From positions 62,001-126,000 of the forward strand of contig NZ_JAMXQV010000006.1 in NCBI RefSeq assembly GCF_024703995.1: 64,000 nt of DNA, given 5' to 3'. The notes beneath the pieces are model-generated. The model did not search any database, was not told the DNA's origin, and saw nothing but the letters and a program-made list of their open reading frames with translations. This stretch comes from Amycolatopsis iheyensis (GTDB lineage Bacteria > Actinomycetota > Actinomycetes > Mycobacteriales > Pseudonocardiaceae). Shown piece after piece: positions 36,069 to 44,301 of the stretch (position 1 is the stretch's first letter; every line of letters begins with the position of its first letter). The translations under genes and the position numbers were made by a program.

Positions 36069-36410
36069 ATGTCCACCGCATACCTGATCGTCACGCTCGT
36101 CGGCGCCGCACTGGCCGGGTTCTCGGCCGTTTCGGTCTTCACCCGGGCGAAGTGGGTCGTCGAGCCGATCACCTCCTACGGCGTGCCGCAGGCGTGGTGG
36201 CCGTGGCTGGGCGCGGCCAAGGCGGCCGGCGCGGTGGGGCTGCTCGCGGGCCTGGTCGTCCGCCCGATCGGCGTGGCGGCGGCGATCGGGCTGGTCCTGT
36301 ACTTCCTGGGGGCGATGGTCACGGTGGCCCGCGCGCGGTCGTACGGGCACCTGGCGTTCCCGCTGATCTACATGGCACCTGCGGTGGCTTCGCTGGCGCT
36401 GGTGTCCTGA
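36069..36410 (+). CDS. DoxX-like small membrane protein
   Basis: A 113-residue protein with four predicted membrane helices, of the DoxX-like/DUF4345-type class. The conserved elements are SVFTRAKWVVEPITSYGVPQ, WWPWLGAAKAAGAVGLLAGL and ARARSYGHLAFPLIYMAPAV. Members are linked to redox homeostasis and often lie beside SigJ/ECF41 factors. GGAGGAG precedes the ATG at 36069. Its 3' end overlaps the convergent hydrolase gene by 43 bp. A possible ECF41 promoter lies upstream. Confidence 0.85.
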   Translation: MSTAYLIVTLVGAALAGFSAVSVFTRAKWVVEPITSYGVPQAWWPWLGAAKAAGAVGLLAGLVVRPIGVAAAIGLVLYFLGAMVTVARARSYGHLAFPLIYMAPAVASLALVS

Positions 36411-37207
36411 TCGGACAGCCAGGCGAGGGCGTCGGCGGCGTGGCCGAGCACGGAGAGGTGCCCGTCGCCGGGTGCGTGCCGCAATTCGGCACGCGGGCAC
36501 CGGCCGGCGAGCCAGGCGCTGTGGTGGGCGGGGACCATCCGGTCGTCGTCGCCGTGCAGGAGCAGCACGGGCGCGGCGATCCGCGCGGGATCGGCGCCCC
36601 ACGGCGAGACGTAGGCGAGGTCGTCGTCGACGAGCCCGCCGATCCCCCCGGCGAGCGCCCCCTGGACGACGTCGTCCAGCCACGACTGGGAACCCTTGAG
36701 GGCGGCGAAGTCCCGCTCGGTGAAGACGGCCGGATCGAACTCGGCGCCGGCTTCGTACTCCTCCTTGGCCGCCCGCCCGGCGGTGGCGGCCTTCAACGCC
36801 CCGGGACTGGCCATCCCGTCGAACCACCCATCGTCGTGAAAGGGCGCGACGGCGGCCAGGCTCGCGACGGCGACCACCCGGTCCGGCAGGAGGGCGGCGG
36901 TGGCGAGGGCGTGGGAGCTGCCACCGGAGTGCCCCATGACGGCAAAGCGCCCGACGCCGAGCGCGTCGGCGGCGGCGGTCGCCCACCCGGCGGCGTCACC
37001 GACGGTCCGGCGCGGCGTCGGGGTGGAGGTGCCGTAACCCGGGCGGTCGTAGGAGATCCAGCGGATCCCGGCCGCGGGGAACGGGGGCGGCGTGCCGAGG
37101 TTGGGGGTGCCGTGGTGCCAGAGCACGGTGAGCCGCGCGGGGCCACCGGTGTCGTAGAGGTGCAGGGTGCGGCCGTCGGGGAGAACCAGATCGCGCTCGG
37201 TGACCAT
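36368..37207 (-). CDS. Alpha/beta hydrolase
   Basis: A 279-residue alpha/beta hydrolase with the oxyanion motif WHHGTPNLGTPPPFP, nucleophile elbow VMGHSGGSSHALATA (Ser about 93), acid in LLHGDDDRMVP and catalytic His in APGDGHLSVLG. Substrate unknown. On its strand TACGCT lies seven bases before the ATG at 37207, so it is probably leaderless. The tail overlaps the convergent DoxX-like gene by 43 bp, which means the two messages are antisense to each other at their ends. Confidence 0.87.
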   Translation of the reverse strand: MVTERDLVLPDGRTLHLYDTGGPARLTVLWHHGTPNLGTPPPFPAAGIRWISYDRPGYGTSTPTPRRTVGDAAGWATAAADALGVGRFAVMGHSGGSSHALATAALLPDRVVAVASLAAVAPFHDDGWFDGMASPGALKAATAGRAAKEEYEAGAEFDPAVFTERDFAALKGSQSWLDDVVQGALAGGIGGLVDDDLAYVSPWGADPARIAAPVLLLHGDDDRMVPAHHSAWLAGRCPRAELRHAPGDGHLSVLGHAADALAWLSDQDTSASEATAGAM

Positions 37208-37278
37208 GCGGCCGAGCGTAGCCCGTAGGCGAATCGAGACATCCCGGACGTAACTGCCGGCCGTGACGAGGTGACCCG

Positions 37279-38409
37279 ATGAACGAAGAACTCGACACGG
37301 TCGCGAAGACGCTGCGCGAGGTCCAGGTCGCGGTCGGCAAGCTCGAGGGCGTGGAAACCAAGCGCCGGTCGGCGCGGGTGCTGGTCGCCGCGGCCATCGT
37401 CGCGGTCTTCGTGCTCGCCGGGGCCGCCGTCGTCGTACTCACCTTCTTCGAGTCCGGTGGTCTCCACGCCGACGAGACCACGGCACTGCTGCTGGCCGTG
37501 CTGCTGTTCACGCCGTTCATCCACCAGCTGAAGATCCTGGAGTTCGGCGGCGCGAAGGCCGAGTTCGCCGTCCCGGCCGCCGAGACCTTGCGTGGCCTGG
37601 TGGAGGCGCTGACGAAGGTCGACGGCGCGGTCACCCGGCTCGTCCAGGAGAAAACCCTGAACGCCGCCGGCCAGGAAGGGGAGGACGAAGCGACCTGCGT
37701 CGTCCGGTCCAGTGGCGTACCGGCTGCGGATGGCCCGTCACTCGCTCAGGTGCTCTGGCTGGACGCCGGCCCCAAGGCACCCGCCTACGAACGGGACGCC
37801 GTGGCCCGGCTCTTCACCGTCGTCGCCGAAGACGACAAGCGGGTCGCGCGACAGCTGTGGCGCAGCGGCGCGTTCGACGCCGTTGTCATCGCGGGTACGG
37901 CCCCGGCGGTCGTGAAGGAATTCGCCGAGCTGAACCCTCGCGGCGAAGTGATCCTCTACGCCCCGCCCGACGCGGTGGTCGAGCAGGATCAGCTCGGCAA
38001 GGCGACCATCGCGACGTCCACCGACCGGCTGGTGAAGATCTTGCGCCGGGTGGCGGGCAAGCGGTTCGACCAGGAGGTTCGGGCCCGGGTCGCCGACGAG
38101 GGTGCGCAGATGGTCGACGACCGGCCGGACGTCGACTACCTGGCCGACTTCGGGGACGGGCACCGGATCGCGCTGGAAACGGCGCACTGGTTGCGCCAGC
38201 CGACGGCCGCGGCGCTGCAGGCGAGGATCGACAAGCTGGCGAAGGCCGTCGAAACCGGGGAGGCGGCCGAGGCATACCTCGTCACCCCGAAACCGGTCAC
38301 CAAAAGCAAGCTCGAGGCGATCACCAACCCGGCCGAAGTCGCGGTGCTGACCTTCGACGAGCTTCAGCGAGCCAACCTCTCCGCCAGCCAGGCCAACGAA
38401 AGCGGATAA
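37279..38409 (+). CDS. Two-TM membrane protein with receiver-like and nuclease-like cytosolic regions
   Basis: A 376-residue protein, not recognised as a named family. Residues 1-30 form a short helix, and two membrane helices lie at about 34-56 and 66-83. Residues 157-235 have a receiver/TIR-like alternation beginning QVLWLDAGPKAPAYERDAVA then FDAVVIAGTAPAVVKEF and GEVILYAPPD. Residues 262-365 resemble a PD-(D/E)xK fold: DVDYLADFGDGHRIALETAH, where the usual E-x-K is E-T-A, so it may be inactive. This architecture recalls conflict and immune effectors, but that is inference. Its 3' end overlaps the convergent esterase gene by 46 bp. Confidence 0.72.
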   Translation: MNEELDTVAKTLREVQVAVGKLEGVETKRRSARVLVAAAIVAVFVLAGAAVVVLTFFESGGLHADETTALLLAVLLFTPFIHQLKILEFGGAKAEFAVPAAETLRGLVEALTKVDGAVTRLVQEKTLNAAGQEGEDEATCVVRSSGVPAADGPSLAQVLWLDAGPKAPAYERDAVARLFTVVAEDDKRVARQLWRSGAFDAVVIAGTAPAVVKEFAELNPRGEVILYAPPDAVVEQDQLGKATIATSTDRLVKILRRVAGKRFDQEVRARVADEGAQMVDDRPDVDYLADFGDGHRIALETAHWLRQPTAAALQARIDKLAKAVETGEAAEAYLVTPKPVTKSKLEAITNPAEVAVLTFDELQRANLSASQANESG

Positions 38410-39386
38410 CGGTAGTCGATCGCCCCGTGGCCGGCGTCGAAAAGCTCGAAGTACAACCGCTCCGCCGGCAACCCGGCCTTCAGGACCTCCGCCCGGAACG
38501 CCTCCGCCCCGACGTCGAGGTAGTACTCGTCGCTCGTTCCCGCGTCGATCCACACGGCGCGGAACGACGCGATCGCCTCGGCGTGGTCCGGTGCCATCCG
38601 GACCGGGTCCCAGGCCAGCCAGCGTTGCCACACCTCCGGCCTCAGCACGCCCGTCGCCGGGTCGAACGGGAGCTCCGGGGTGCCGTCCGGGGCCGGTGAG
38701 AAGCACGCCGAGACGCCGATCAGCTGGAGCAGCGTCGGGTCCTCGGGTTTCGTGAACGCCGGGCGGGTGTGGAAGTCCGCCCACCACGCCTGGATGTCCT
38801 GGTCGTACTTGCGCAGGGCGCGGACCGCCGCGCCGAAGTCCGGGACGTAGCACAGCTCGTACAGCGAGTCGCCCGCGTGGGTGGCCAGTGCGCCGAACAG
38901 GTCCGGGCGCAGCATCGGCGTGATCATCGCGCCGAAGCCGCCCGAGGACTTGCCCGTGATCGCGCGGGACTCGCGGTCCGGGATCGTGCGGTAGTGCTCG
39001 TCGACCCACGGCACGATCTCGTCGCACAGGTACGAGTGGTAGCGACCGGTGCCCGGCGAGTCGACGAACTGTGAGCCGCCGTACGCCGTCCACGCGTCGA
39101 CGTACACCACGACGCAGCCCGGTGCGCCGTTCGCGAACACCGCGTCCGCCGTTTCCACGAACGGCCGGCGGAACGGCGTCCGGTTGGCCCACATCGCCAG
39201 GTGCCCGGTGTAGCCCTGGATGACGTACACCGCCGGGTACCGCTCGTCGCCGTCGTCGTAACCCGGGGGGACGTACACCCACAGCGGACGCTCGTGCGGG
39301 TCGCCGAGCGGGTTCCCGCGCAGCAGCGTGGATTCGACGGTGTGCCGGTCGAGCCGGCCGGCGAAGTCGCCGTCCCAGGGCAGCAT
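38364..39386 (-). CDS. Esterase-D/enterochelin-esterase-like hydrolase
   Basis: A 340-residue alpha/beta hydrolase of the putative esterase (EsteraseD) family. The N-terminal WVYVPPGYDDGDERYPAVYV strand pair, the nucleophile elbow ITGKSSGGFGAMITP (Ser about 140) and a late His in FDAGHGAIDYR fit the family. Likely substrates are simple acyl esters or siderophore esters; nothing nearby decides this. The ATG at 39386 is chosen because it starts the conserved sequence; the frame remains open to 39488. It overlaps the convergent gene by 46 bp. Confidence 0.85.
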   Translation of the reverse strand: MLPWDGDFAGRLDRHTVESTLLRGNPLGDPHERPLWVYVPPGYDDGDERYPAVYVIQGYTGHLAMWANRTPFRRPFVETADAVFANGAPGCVVVYVDAWTAYGGSQFVDSPGTGRYHSYLCDEIVPWVDEHYRTIPDRESRAITGKSSGGFGAMITPMLRPDLFGALATHAGDSLYELCYVPDFGAAVRALRKYDQDIQAWWADFHTRPAFTKPEDPTLLQLIGVSACFSPAPDGTPELPFDPATGVLRPEVWQRWLAWDPVRMAPDHAEAIASFRAVWIDAGTSDEYYLDVGAEAFRAEVLKAGLPAERLYFELFDAGHGAIDYRYPLSLAWLAERLAR

Positions 39387-39519
39387 GCCGCCAGTCAACC
39401 ACGCCGAACCGGTTGCAGGAGCTAAGCGATACCTCTTTTCCACGCGTAGCGTTGAGCCGCTTCGGCTCGACGCCCGTGTTATGGGCACGGTGGTGGGTCA
39501 GGGGAATGCGGGGAAGACC

Positions 39520-40203
39520 ATGGAACATCCAGGGCCGTTGGTCACATTGCTGGCGGGCGTCGTGCTCGCCGGCGGGATCGGCATCGTCACGGCGGTGACG
39601 GGGACCGGCGTGCCGCCGGTCGCCGGGGCCGCGAGCGCGGTGGGCGCCGCCGGCGCGCCACCCGCGACGACCAAACCGGCGGAAGCGCCGAAAGCAGCAC
39701 CCCCGGAAGCGCCGGCGGCGCCCGCCCGCGCGGACTACGCCGGCCGGGTCGTCGGCGGCGGCGCGTCCGTCGCGGTGTCGGTGCGCGACGGGTACGCCAT
39801 CGCGTACCTGTGCGACGGCAAGAAGGTCGAGGCGTGGCTCCAAGGCGTGACGACCGGCGGGAAGCTGAATCTCAAGGGCGCAAAGAACGCCAGCCTGACC
39901 GGCAGCTTCGACACCACCGCGGTCACCGGGTCGGTGACCGCGGCCGGCCGGACGTGGCAGTTCACCGCCCCGACGGCGAAGAAGCCCGCCGGGCTCTACC
40001 GCGCGACGCCGAAGGTGAAGGGCAAGACCGCGAAGGTCGGCTGGATCGTCCAGCCCGACGGCAGCCAGGTCGGCATCCTCACCACCGACGAGGACTCCGT
40101 CGCCGCTCCGGTGCTCGACGCGGCGGCGGGCCGGGCGAGTGTCGACGGCGCCCCGGTGACCGCCGAGCCGATCAGCGGCCTGGCCGGGACCGGTGACTTC
40201 TGA
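39520..40203 (+). CDS. Exported Ala/Pro-rich protein of the Rieske/cytochrome gene set
   Basis: A 227-residue protein. An N-terminal hydrophobic helix (VTLLAGVVLAGGIGIVTAV) acts as signal peptide or anchor and is followed by an Ala/Pro/Thr linker of about 40 residues. A soluble beta-rich domain then starts near YAGRVVGGGASVAVSVRDGY and includes AYLCDGKKVEAWLQG, TGSFDTTAVTGSVTAAGRTW and GWIVQPDGSQVGILTTDED. Function unknown. The ATG at 39520 has GGGGAAG; an ATG at 39481 is possible. Its stop overlaps the start of the membrane cytochrome-like gene (TGATG), so they are co-translated. Confidence 0.75.
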   Translation: MEHPGPLVTLLAGVVLAGGIGIVTAVTGTGVPPVAGAASAVGAAGAPPATTKPAEAPKAAPPEAPAAPARADYAGRVVGGGASVAVSVRDGYAIAYLCDGKKVEAWLQGVTTGGKLNLKGAKNASLTGSFDTTAVTGSVTAAGRTWQFTAPTAKKPAGLYRATPKVKGKTAKVGWIVQPDGSQVGILTTDEDSVAAPVLDAAAGRASVDGAPVTAEPISGLAGTGDF

Positions 40204-40748
40204 TGACCACGGCGAGCAACCGGACCGCGGTCGCGCTCCTGGTCCCGCTCGTGGTCGGCGCCGTCGTCGCGGTGGTGCTGGGCGTCTACGGCAGCCTGCA
40301 CACCCCGACCGGCGTCGCGGTGAACCTCGCGGGCTTCTCCAGCACGCAGTCGGTGAAGGCGTGGCTCGCGACGGTCGTCGTCGTGCTCGCGATCGTGCAG
40401 CTGCTCTCGGCGCTGAAGATGTACGGCAAGCTCGGTGGCGCCGCGCCCGCGTGGGTCGCGCCGGTGCACCGCTGGTCGGGCCGGCTGGCGTTCCTCGTCT
40501 CGATCCCGGTCGCGCTGCACTGCCTCTACGCGCTCGGGTTCCAGTCGTTCGACACGCGGGTGCTGCTGCATTCGCTGCTGGGCTGCTTCTTCTACGGCGT
40601 GTTCGTCGCGAAGATGCTGCTGCTGCGCAAGAACGGCGCGCCCGGCTGGTCGCTCCCGGTCGTCGGCGGGCTGGTCTTCACCGCCCTGGTCGGGCTGTGG
40701 CTGAGCGCGTCGCTGTGGTTCTTCACCCAGTCGGGTTTGACGTTCTGA
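40203..40748 (+). CDS. DUF6529-like cytochrome b561-type membrane protein
   Basis: A 181-residue protein with four to five membrane helices. Conserved-looking His residues face the membrane region (APVHRWSGRLAFLVSIPVAL, HCLYALGFQSFDTRVLLHSL), a spacing suited to one or two b-type hemes as in cytochrome b561 and ferric reductases. It is coupled by TGATG to the exported protein before it and followed after 13 bp by a Rieske lipoprotein, so the set probably moves electrons across or along the membrane. The acceptor is unknown. Confidence 0.8.
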   Translation: MTTASNRTAVALLVPLVVGAVVAVVLGVYGSLHTPTGVAVNLAGFSSTQSVKAWLATVVVVLAIVQLLSALKMYGKLGGAAPAWVAPVHRWSGRLAFLVSIPVALHCLYALGFQSFDTRVLLHSLLGCFFYGVFVAKMLLLRKNGAPGWSLPVVGGLVFTALVGLWLSASLWFFTQSGLTF

Positions 40749-40761
40749 GGGGGGACGGACG

Positions 40762-41193
40762 ATGACGCGGAACGACGACCTGGAGCCGACGGTGGCCAGG
40801 CGGACGGCGATCGCGGCGGCGGGCCTGGGCCTGGTCGCCGGCTGCAGCACCTACGGCGGCGCCGCGAGCCCGCCGCCGGCCGCTCAGCCACCCAAGGCGG
40901 CGGGCGGGACCGAGCTCGGCGCGGCCGCCGACGTCCCGGTGGGCGGCGGCAAGGTGTTCGCGGACCAGCAAGTGGTGGTGACCCAGCCCGAGGCGGGCAC
41001 GTTCGCCGCCTTCTCGGCGATCTGCACGCACCAGGGCTGCACGGTCGACGCGGTCACCGGCGGCACGATCAACTGCCCCTGCCACGGCAGCAAGTTCAAG
41101 ATCGCCGACGGCTTGGTGGCCAACGGTCCGGCGGCGCAGCCCCTGGAGAAGAAGACGGTCAAGGTCACCGGCGGCAAGATCGTCCTCACCTAG
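40762..41193 (+). CDS. Rieske [2Fe-2S] lipoprotein
   Basis: A 143-residue exported Rieske protein. A Tat-like arginine pair (VARRTAIAAAGLGLVAGC) ends in a lipobox with Cys as acylation site. The cluster ligands are in CTHQGCTVDAV and CPCHGSKFKI with the standard C-x-H and C-x-x-H pattern. Tat export fits a cofactor-loaded protein. The preceding membrane gene is a likely electron partner. The last four bases overlap the convergent 41190-42659 gene. A short Pro/Ala linker follows the lipobox. Confidence 0.9.
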   Translation: MTRNDDLEPTVARRTAIAAAGLGLVAGCSTYGGAASPPPAAQPPKAAGGTELGAAADVPVGGGKVFADQQVVVTQPEAGTFAAFSAICTHQGCTVDAVTGGTINCPCHGSKFKIADGLVANGPAAQPLEKKTVKVTGGKIVLT

Positions 41194-42659
41194 GTGTAGG
41201 CCTTCGCGATCGTCCGTGCCTCGATCGTCCACAGTGGATTCGACGTGTCCGGTGCGCCACGCAGGACGGTCCGCCCGTCCGCGCAGGCGTACCGGACGTC
41301 CGGCGCCGCGCCGACCGCGAGGCACTGCTGGCCGTTCTCCAGGGTCAGCAGGAAGGGATCGGCCGTCCCGCCCTGGTCCGGAGGCGCCGGCAGGGCGCCG
41401 GGGTGGGTCAGGAGCACGGCCTTCGTCGCCGACGTCGGGCAGACGACCCGCGGGCCCGTCTCGGCGAAGCACGGATCGTACGTGACACCAGCGGCCGAGC
41501 AGCGGTAGGCGTCGTGGCGGCCGGTCACCGCGGACACGGCGTCGCAGCGGCCCGTCACGCGGGCGGTCGGCCGCCCGGCGCCCGGCCGGTACTCGACGGT
41601 CTGCGTGAACCGCTGCGCGCGGCTGATCGTCACCGCCACCGTGAAAGCGGGGCCGGTCAGGGCCAAGGCGCCGGTCACCGGACCGATCCCGGCGGTGAGG
41701 AGGCCGCGCACGACGTCGCCGCCGTCGAGGTGGCACGGCCGCAGGGCCGCCCAGGCGTCGGCCGCGCCGGCACCGGCGTCCGCGGCGCAGGTCAGCACGT
41801 CCGGGGCCGGCTCGGGGGCGGTCGTCAGCCCGAACAGCGCGGCCGCGCGGTGGGCCACCGAAGCCAGCGCCACGCCGAGCGCGGGGCCGGGTTCGGCGTC
41901 CCCGCGGATGCTCGCCGGCAGCCGCGCGAAGGGGACGTCGAAGGTCTCGGTGGACCCGGGCCAGAGGAGGTCCCGCTGACGCGGGCGGCCGAACAGCTGC
42001 ACGGGGGAGGTGGCCGCGGCCGTGGTCCGGGCGGCCGGTTCGGGCCAGCCCGGCGGCAGGGTGAGCCGGTAGGGCACGCGCGCGTGCGAGATCAGCGTGA
42101 TGCTCGCGCGGCCGTCGCCGGCACTCACGCAGGTCCACACCGGTCTCGCCGGACCCGGCTCGACGGTCACCCCGCCGGCACTCGAGGCGCGTCCCGCGCA
42201 CTCCGGTCGTGGCCCGGGATCCGGCACGACAGCGCGGGCGAGCGCGGCGAGGTCGAGCAGCCCGCCCCAGTAGGCGCCGGGCCGGTCGACGTCCGCGACG
42301 ACACGCCGGCCGTCGAACCGGGCGGGCGCGAGCCGGGTCCCACCCGCGGTGACGAGCACGGGCACGAACCCCGGCGACGGCGCCGCGGCGACCGGGATCC
42401 GCACCCGCGGCCGCCCGCTGCCGAAGCCGAGTTCGACACCGTCGCCGACGCCGCGCGTCATCGGCACCGCGATCGCCGGCACCGGCCGCACCCCGGCCCC
42501 GGCGGGCGCGTCGACCTCGATCCCGCCGGCGGTGAGTGTTCCACCCGGACTGTCCGGTGGGGAGAACCGTTGCTGCACAAGGACTCCCACGGCACCGAGG
42601 AGCAGGACGACCACGGCCGCGGTGAGCGCGAGCCGGGCCCGCCGGTTGTCGGTGGCCAT
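41190..42659 (-). CDS. Uncharacterised membrane-anchored extracytoplasmic protein
   Basis: A 489-residue protein with a single N-terminal membrane helix (LALTAAVVVLLLGAVGVLVQ) and a large exported part rich in Gly, Pro and Cys. The cysteines appear in pairs (PECAGRASS, VWTCVSAG, VLTCAADAG, RPCHLDGG, GRCDAVS, YRCSAAG, DPCFAETG, VVCPTS, QCLAVG, YACADG), suggesting several disulfides. No family recognised. The ATG at 42659 follows a GGGAGG-type sequence. Its end overlaps the Rieske gene by four bases in convergent orientation. Confidence 0.75.
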   Translation of the reverse strand: MATDNRRARLALTAAVVVLLLGAVGVLVQQRFSPPDSPGGTLTAGGIEVDAPAGAGVRPVPAIAVPMTRGVGDGVELGFGSGRPRVRIPVAAAPSPGFVPVLVTAGGTRLAPARFDGRRVVADVDRPGAYWGGLLDLAALARAVVPDPGPRPECAGRASSAGGVTVEPGPARPVWTCVSAGDGRASITLISHARVPYRLTLPPGWPEPAARTTAAATSPVQLFGRPRQRDLLWPGSTETFDVPFARLPASIRGDAEPGPALGVALASVAHRAAALFGLTTAPEPAPDVLTCAADAGAGAADAWAALRPCHLDGGDVVRGLLTAGIGPVTGALALTGPAFTVAVTISRAQRFTQTVEYRPGAGRPTARVTGRCDAVSAVTGRHDAYRCSAAGVTYDPCFAETGPRVVCPTSATKAVLLTHPGALPAPPDQGGTADPFLLTLENGQQCLAVGAAPDVRYACADGRTVLRGAPDTSNPLWTIEARTIAKAYT

Positions 42660-42761
42660 CGGCGCCTCCCTGGAACACTTGCTCTTCGCGAGTCACCGGA
42701 GCCGGCCTGGTCGTTAGCCGCTGTGGCCCAACTGTGACCGCGCTGCGCCTACGGTGGTGCG

Positions 42762-43250
42762 GTGGCCGAGCTCGCGCAGGTGAACATCGCGGTCCCGCGC
42801 GCGCCCCTCGACGACCCGGCGATGGCCGGCTTCGCGAACGCCTTCGACGCCGTCGCCAAGCTCGCCGAGGCCTCGCCCGGGTTCCGCTGGCGGCTGGGGG
42901 CCGCGTCCGGGCACGCCGTCCTGGCCACCGCCGCCGGGGTCGAAGTCGTCGTGAACGTCTCCGTCTGGCGGGACTACCGCAGCCTGCACCAGTTCGTCTA
43001 CCGCAGCGCGCACGGGCACGCCCTGCTTCGGCGCCGCGAGTGGTTCGCGTCCACGCGGCAGCCCGCCACCGCCCTGTGGTGGGTGCGCCGTGGTGTGCGG
43101 CCCGACGTCGAGCAGGCCCTGGCCCGGCTGCGCTTCCTGCAGGACCACGGACCTTCGCCGCGGGCGTTCTCCCTGCTGCGTCAGTTCACCGAGGACGGCC
43201 GGCTAATCGGTCGCCGCGGGGCGGGCGGTCTGGCACCATCGGGTGGGTGA
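42762..43250 (+). CDS. DUF3291-domain protein
   Basis: A 162-residue protein with a dimeric alpha/beta barrel-type fold of the DUF3291 family: AELAQVNIAVPRAPLDDPAM, the middle FRWRLGAASGHAVLA, VVNVSVWRDYRSLHQFVYRS and REWFASTRQPATALWWVRRG. Function unknown; relatives resemble small monooxygenases. TACGGT six bases before the GTG at 42762 indicates a leaderless message. It overlaps the next gene by GTGA, so the two are coupled. Confidence 0.82.
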   Translation: MAELAQVNIAVPRAPLDDPAMAGFANAFDAVAKLAEASPGFRWRLGAASGHAVLATAAGVEVVVNVSVWRDYRSLHQFVYRSAHGHALLRRREWFASTRQPATALWWVRRGVRPDVEQALARLRFLQDHGPSPRAFSLLRQFTEDGRLIGRRGAGGLAPSGG

Positions 43251-44152
43251 ACCCGGTCGAGATCGCCTGCGACGAGTCGGGTTCCGAAGGCGAGAACCTC
43301 GTCGGGGGCGAGACCGACGTCTTCGCCCACGCCGGGATCCGGCTGACGCCCGAGGCCGCCGAAGCCTGCGTCCGCGAGATCCGCGCCCGGATCGGTTCGC
43401 CCGCCGAGGAGTACAAGGCCAACCACCTCCTGCGCGCCAAGCACCGGCCCATCCTCGAGTGGCTGCTCGACCCCGGCGGCCCGCTCGCCGGCCACGGGCA
43501 CGTCCACCTCACCGGCAAGACGTTCTTCGCCGTCCGGGCCGCGGTCGTGCTGCTGGCCGAGAACGGCACCGACGCCATGGCCCGCACCCTCCACCGGGCG
43601 GGCCCGGCCGCGTTCGGCGCCGACCGCTGGGCCTACTTCCTGGCCGCGTTCACCAGCGTCGTCCGGCTGAACCCGCGACGCGGCGTGACGACGTCGGCGG
43701 CCGAGTTCTTCGCTCTGGCCGGCGAGCTCGCCCGGACCCCGGGCGAGGCCGGGGAAATCCTGGGGCTGCTGCGCGACGGCGGTGAGCGGGTGGCCGCCTA
43801 CCGGGCCCGGCTGGCGGCCGATCCCGGGCTGGTCCCGGTGCTCGACCCGCTGGTGCCCGCCGTGATCCACACCGTGCGGCACTGGAGCGCGGACGGAACT
43901 CCGGTCGCGCTCGTCCACGACGAGCAGCTCGCCCTGACCGCCGAACGCGTGCTGCAGCTCAAGGTCGTCCTCGGCCACCGCCTGGCCGGCGTGCGCTTCG
44001 TCGACTCGCGCTCCGACGCCCGCGTCCAGGTCGCCGACTTCCTCGCCGGAGTGGCCCGCCGGATCGCCTCCGACGAGCTCAACGGCCGCGGCGACACCCG
44101 CCTGACCGGCCTGCTTGAGTCCTTTGTGGACGGCGACGGGCTCGGCGGCTGA
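43247..44152 (+). CDS. DUF3800-like protein (RNase H-like fold candidate)
   Basis: A 301-residue protein starting VNPVEIACDESGSEGENLVG; the acidic DESG motif at the N-terminus and the C-terminal VQVADFLAGVARRIASDEL match the DUF3800 pattern, a predicted RNase H-like nuclease family that is frequent in defence islands and mobile DNA. A central acidic residue (VALVHDEQLALTAERV) may complete the site. The start overlaps the DUF3291 gene stop (GTGA), so the pair is co-translated. No toxin or CRISPR genes adjoin. Nuclease activity is inferred. Confidence 0.75.
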   Translation: MNPVEIACDESGSEGENLVGGETDVFAHAGIRLTPEAAEACVREIRARIGSPAEEYKANHLLRAKHRPILEWLLDPGGPLAGHGHVHLTGKTFFAVRAAVVLLAENGTDAMARTLHRAGPAAFGADRWAYFLAAFTSVVRLNPRRGVTTSAAEFFALAGELARTPGEAGEILGLLRDGGERVAAYRARLAADPGLVPVLDPLVPAVIHTVRHWSADGTPVALVHDEQLALTAERVLQLKVVLGHRLAGVRFVDSRSDARVQVADFLAGVARRIASDELNGRGDTRLTGLLESFVDGDGLGG

Positions 44153-44301
44153 CCCACGCGCCCCAGCGGCGCCCGGACCGGATGTCGCGAGGACGCACAC
44201 GGCCGAACCGCCGTTGGAACTCGTGGTCGGCGGCGAGCTCCGCCGCATGGGCGGGGCGTTGCCGCGGGTTCTCCTCGAGGACGCCTTCGCCCGCTGGGTA
44301 G

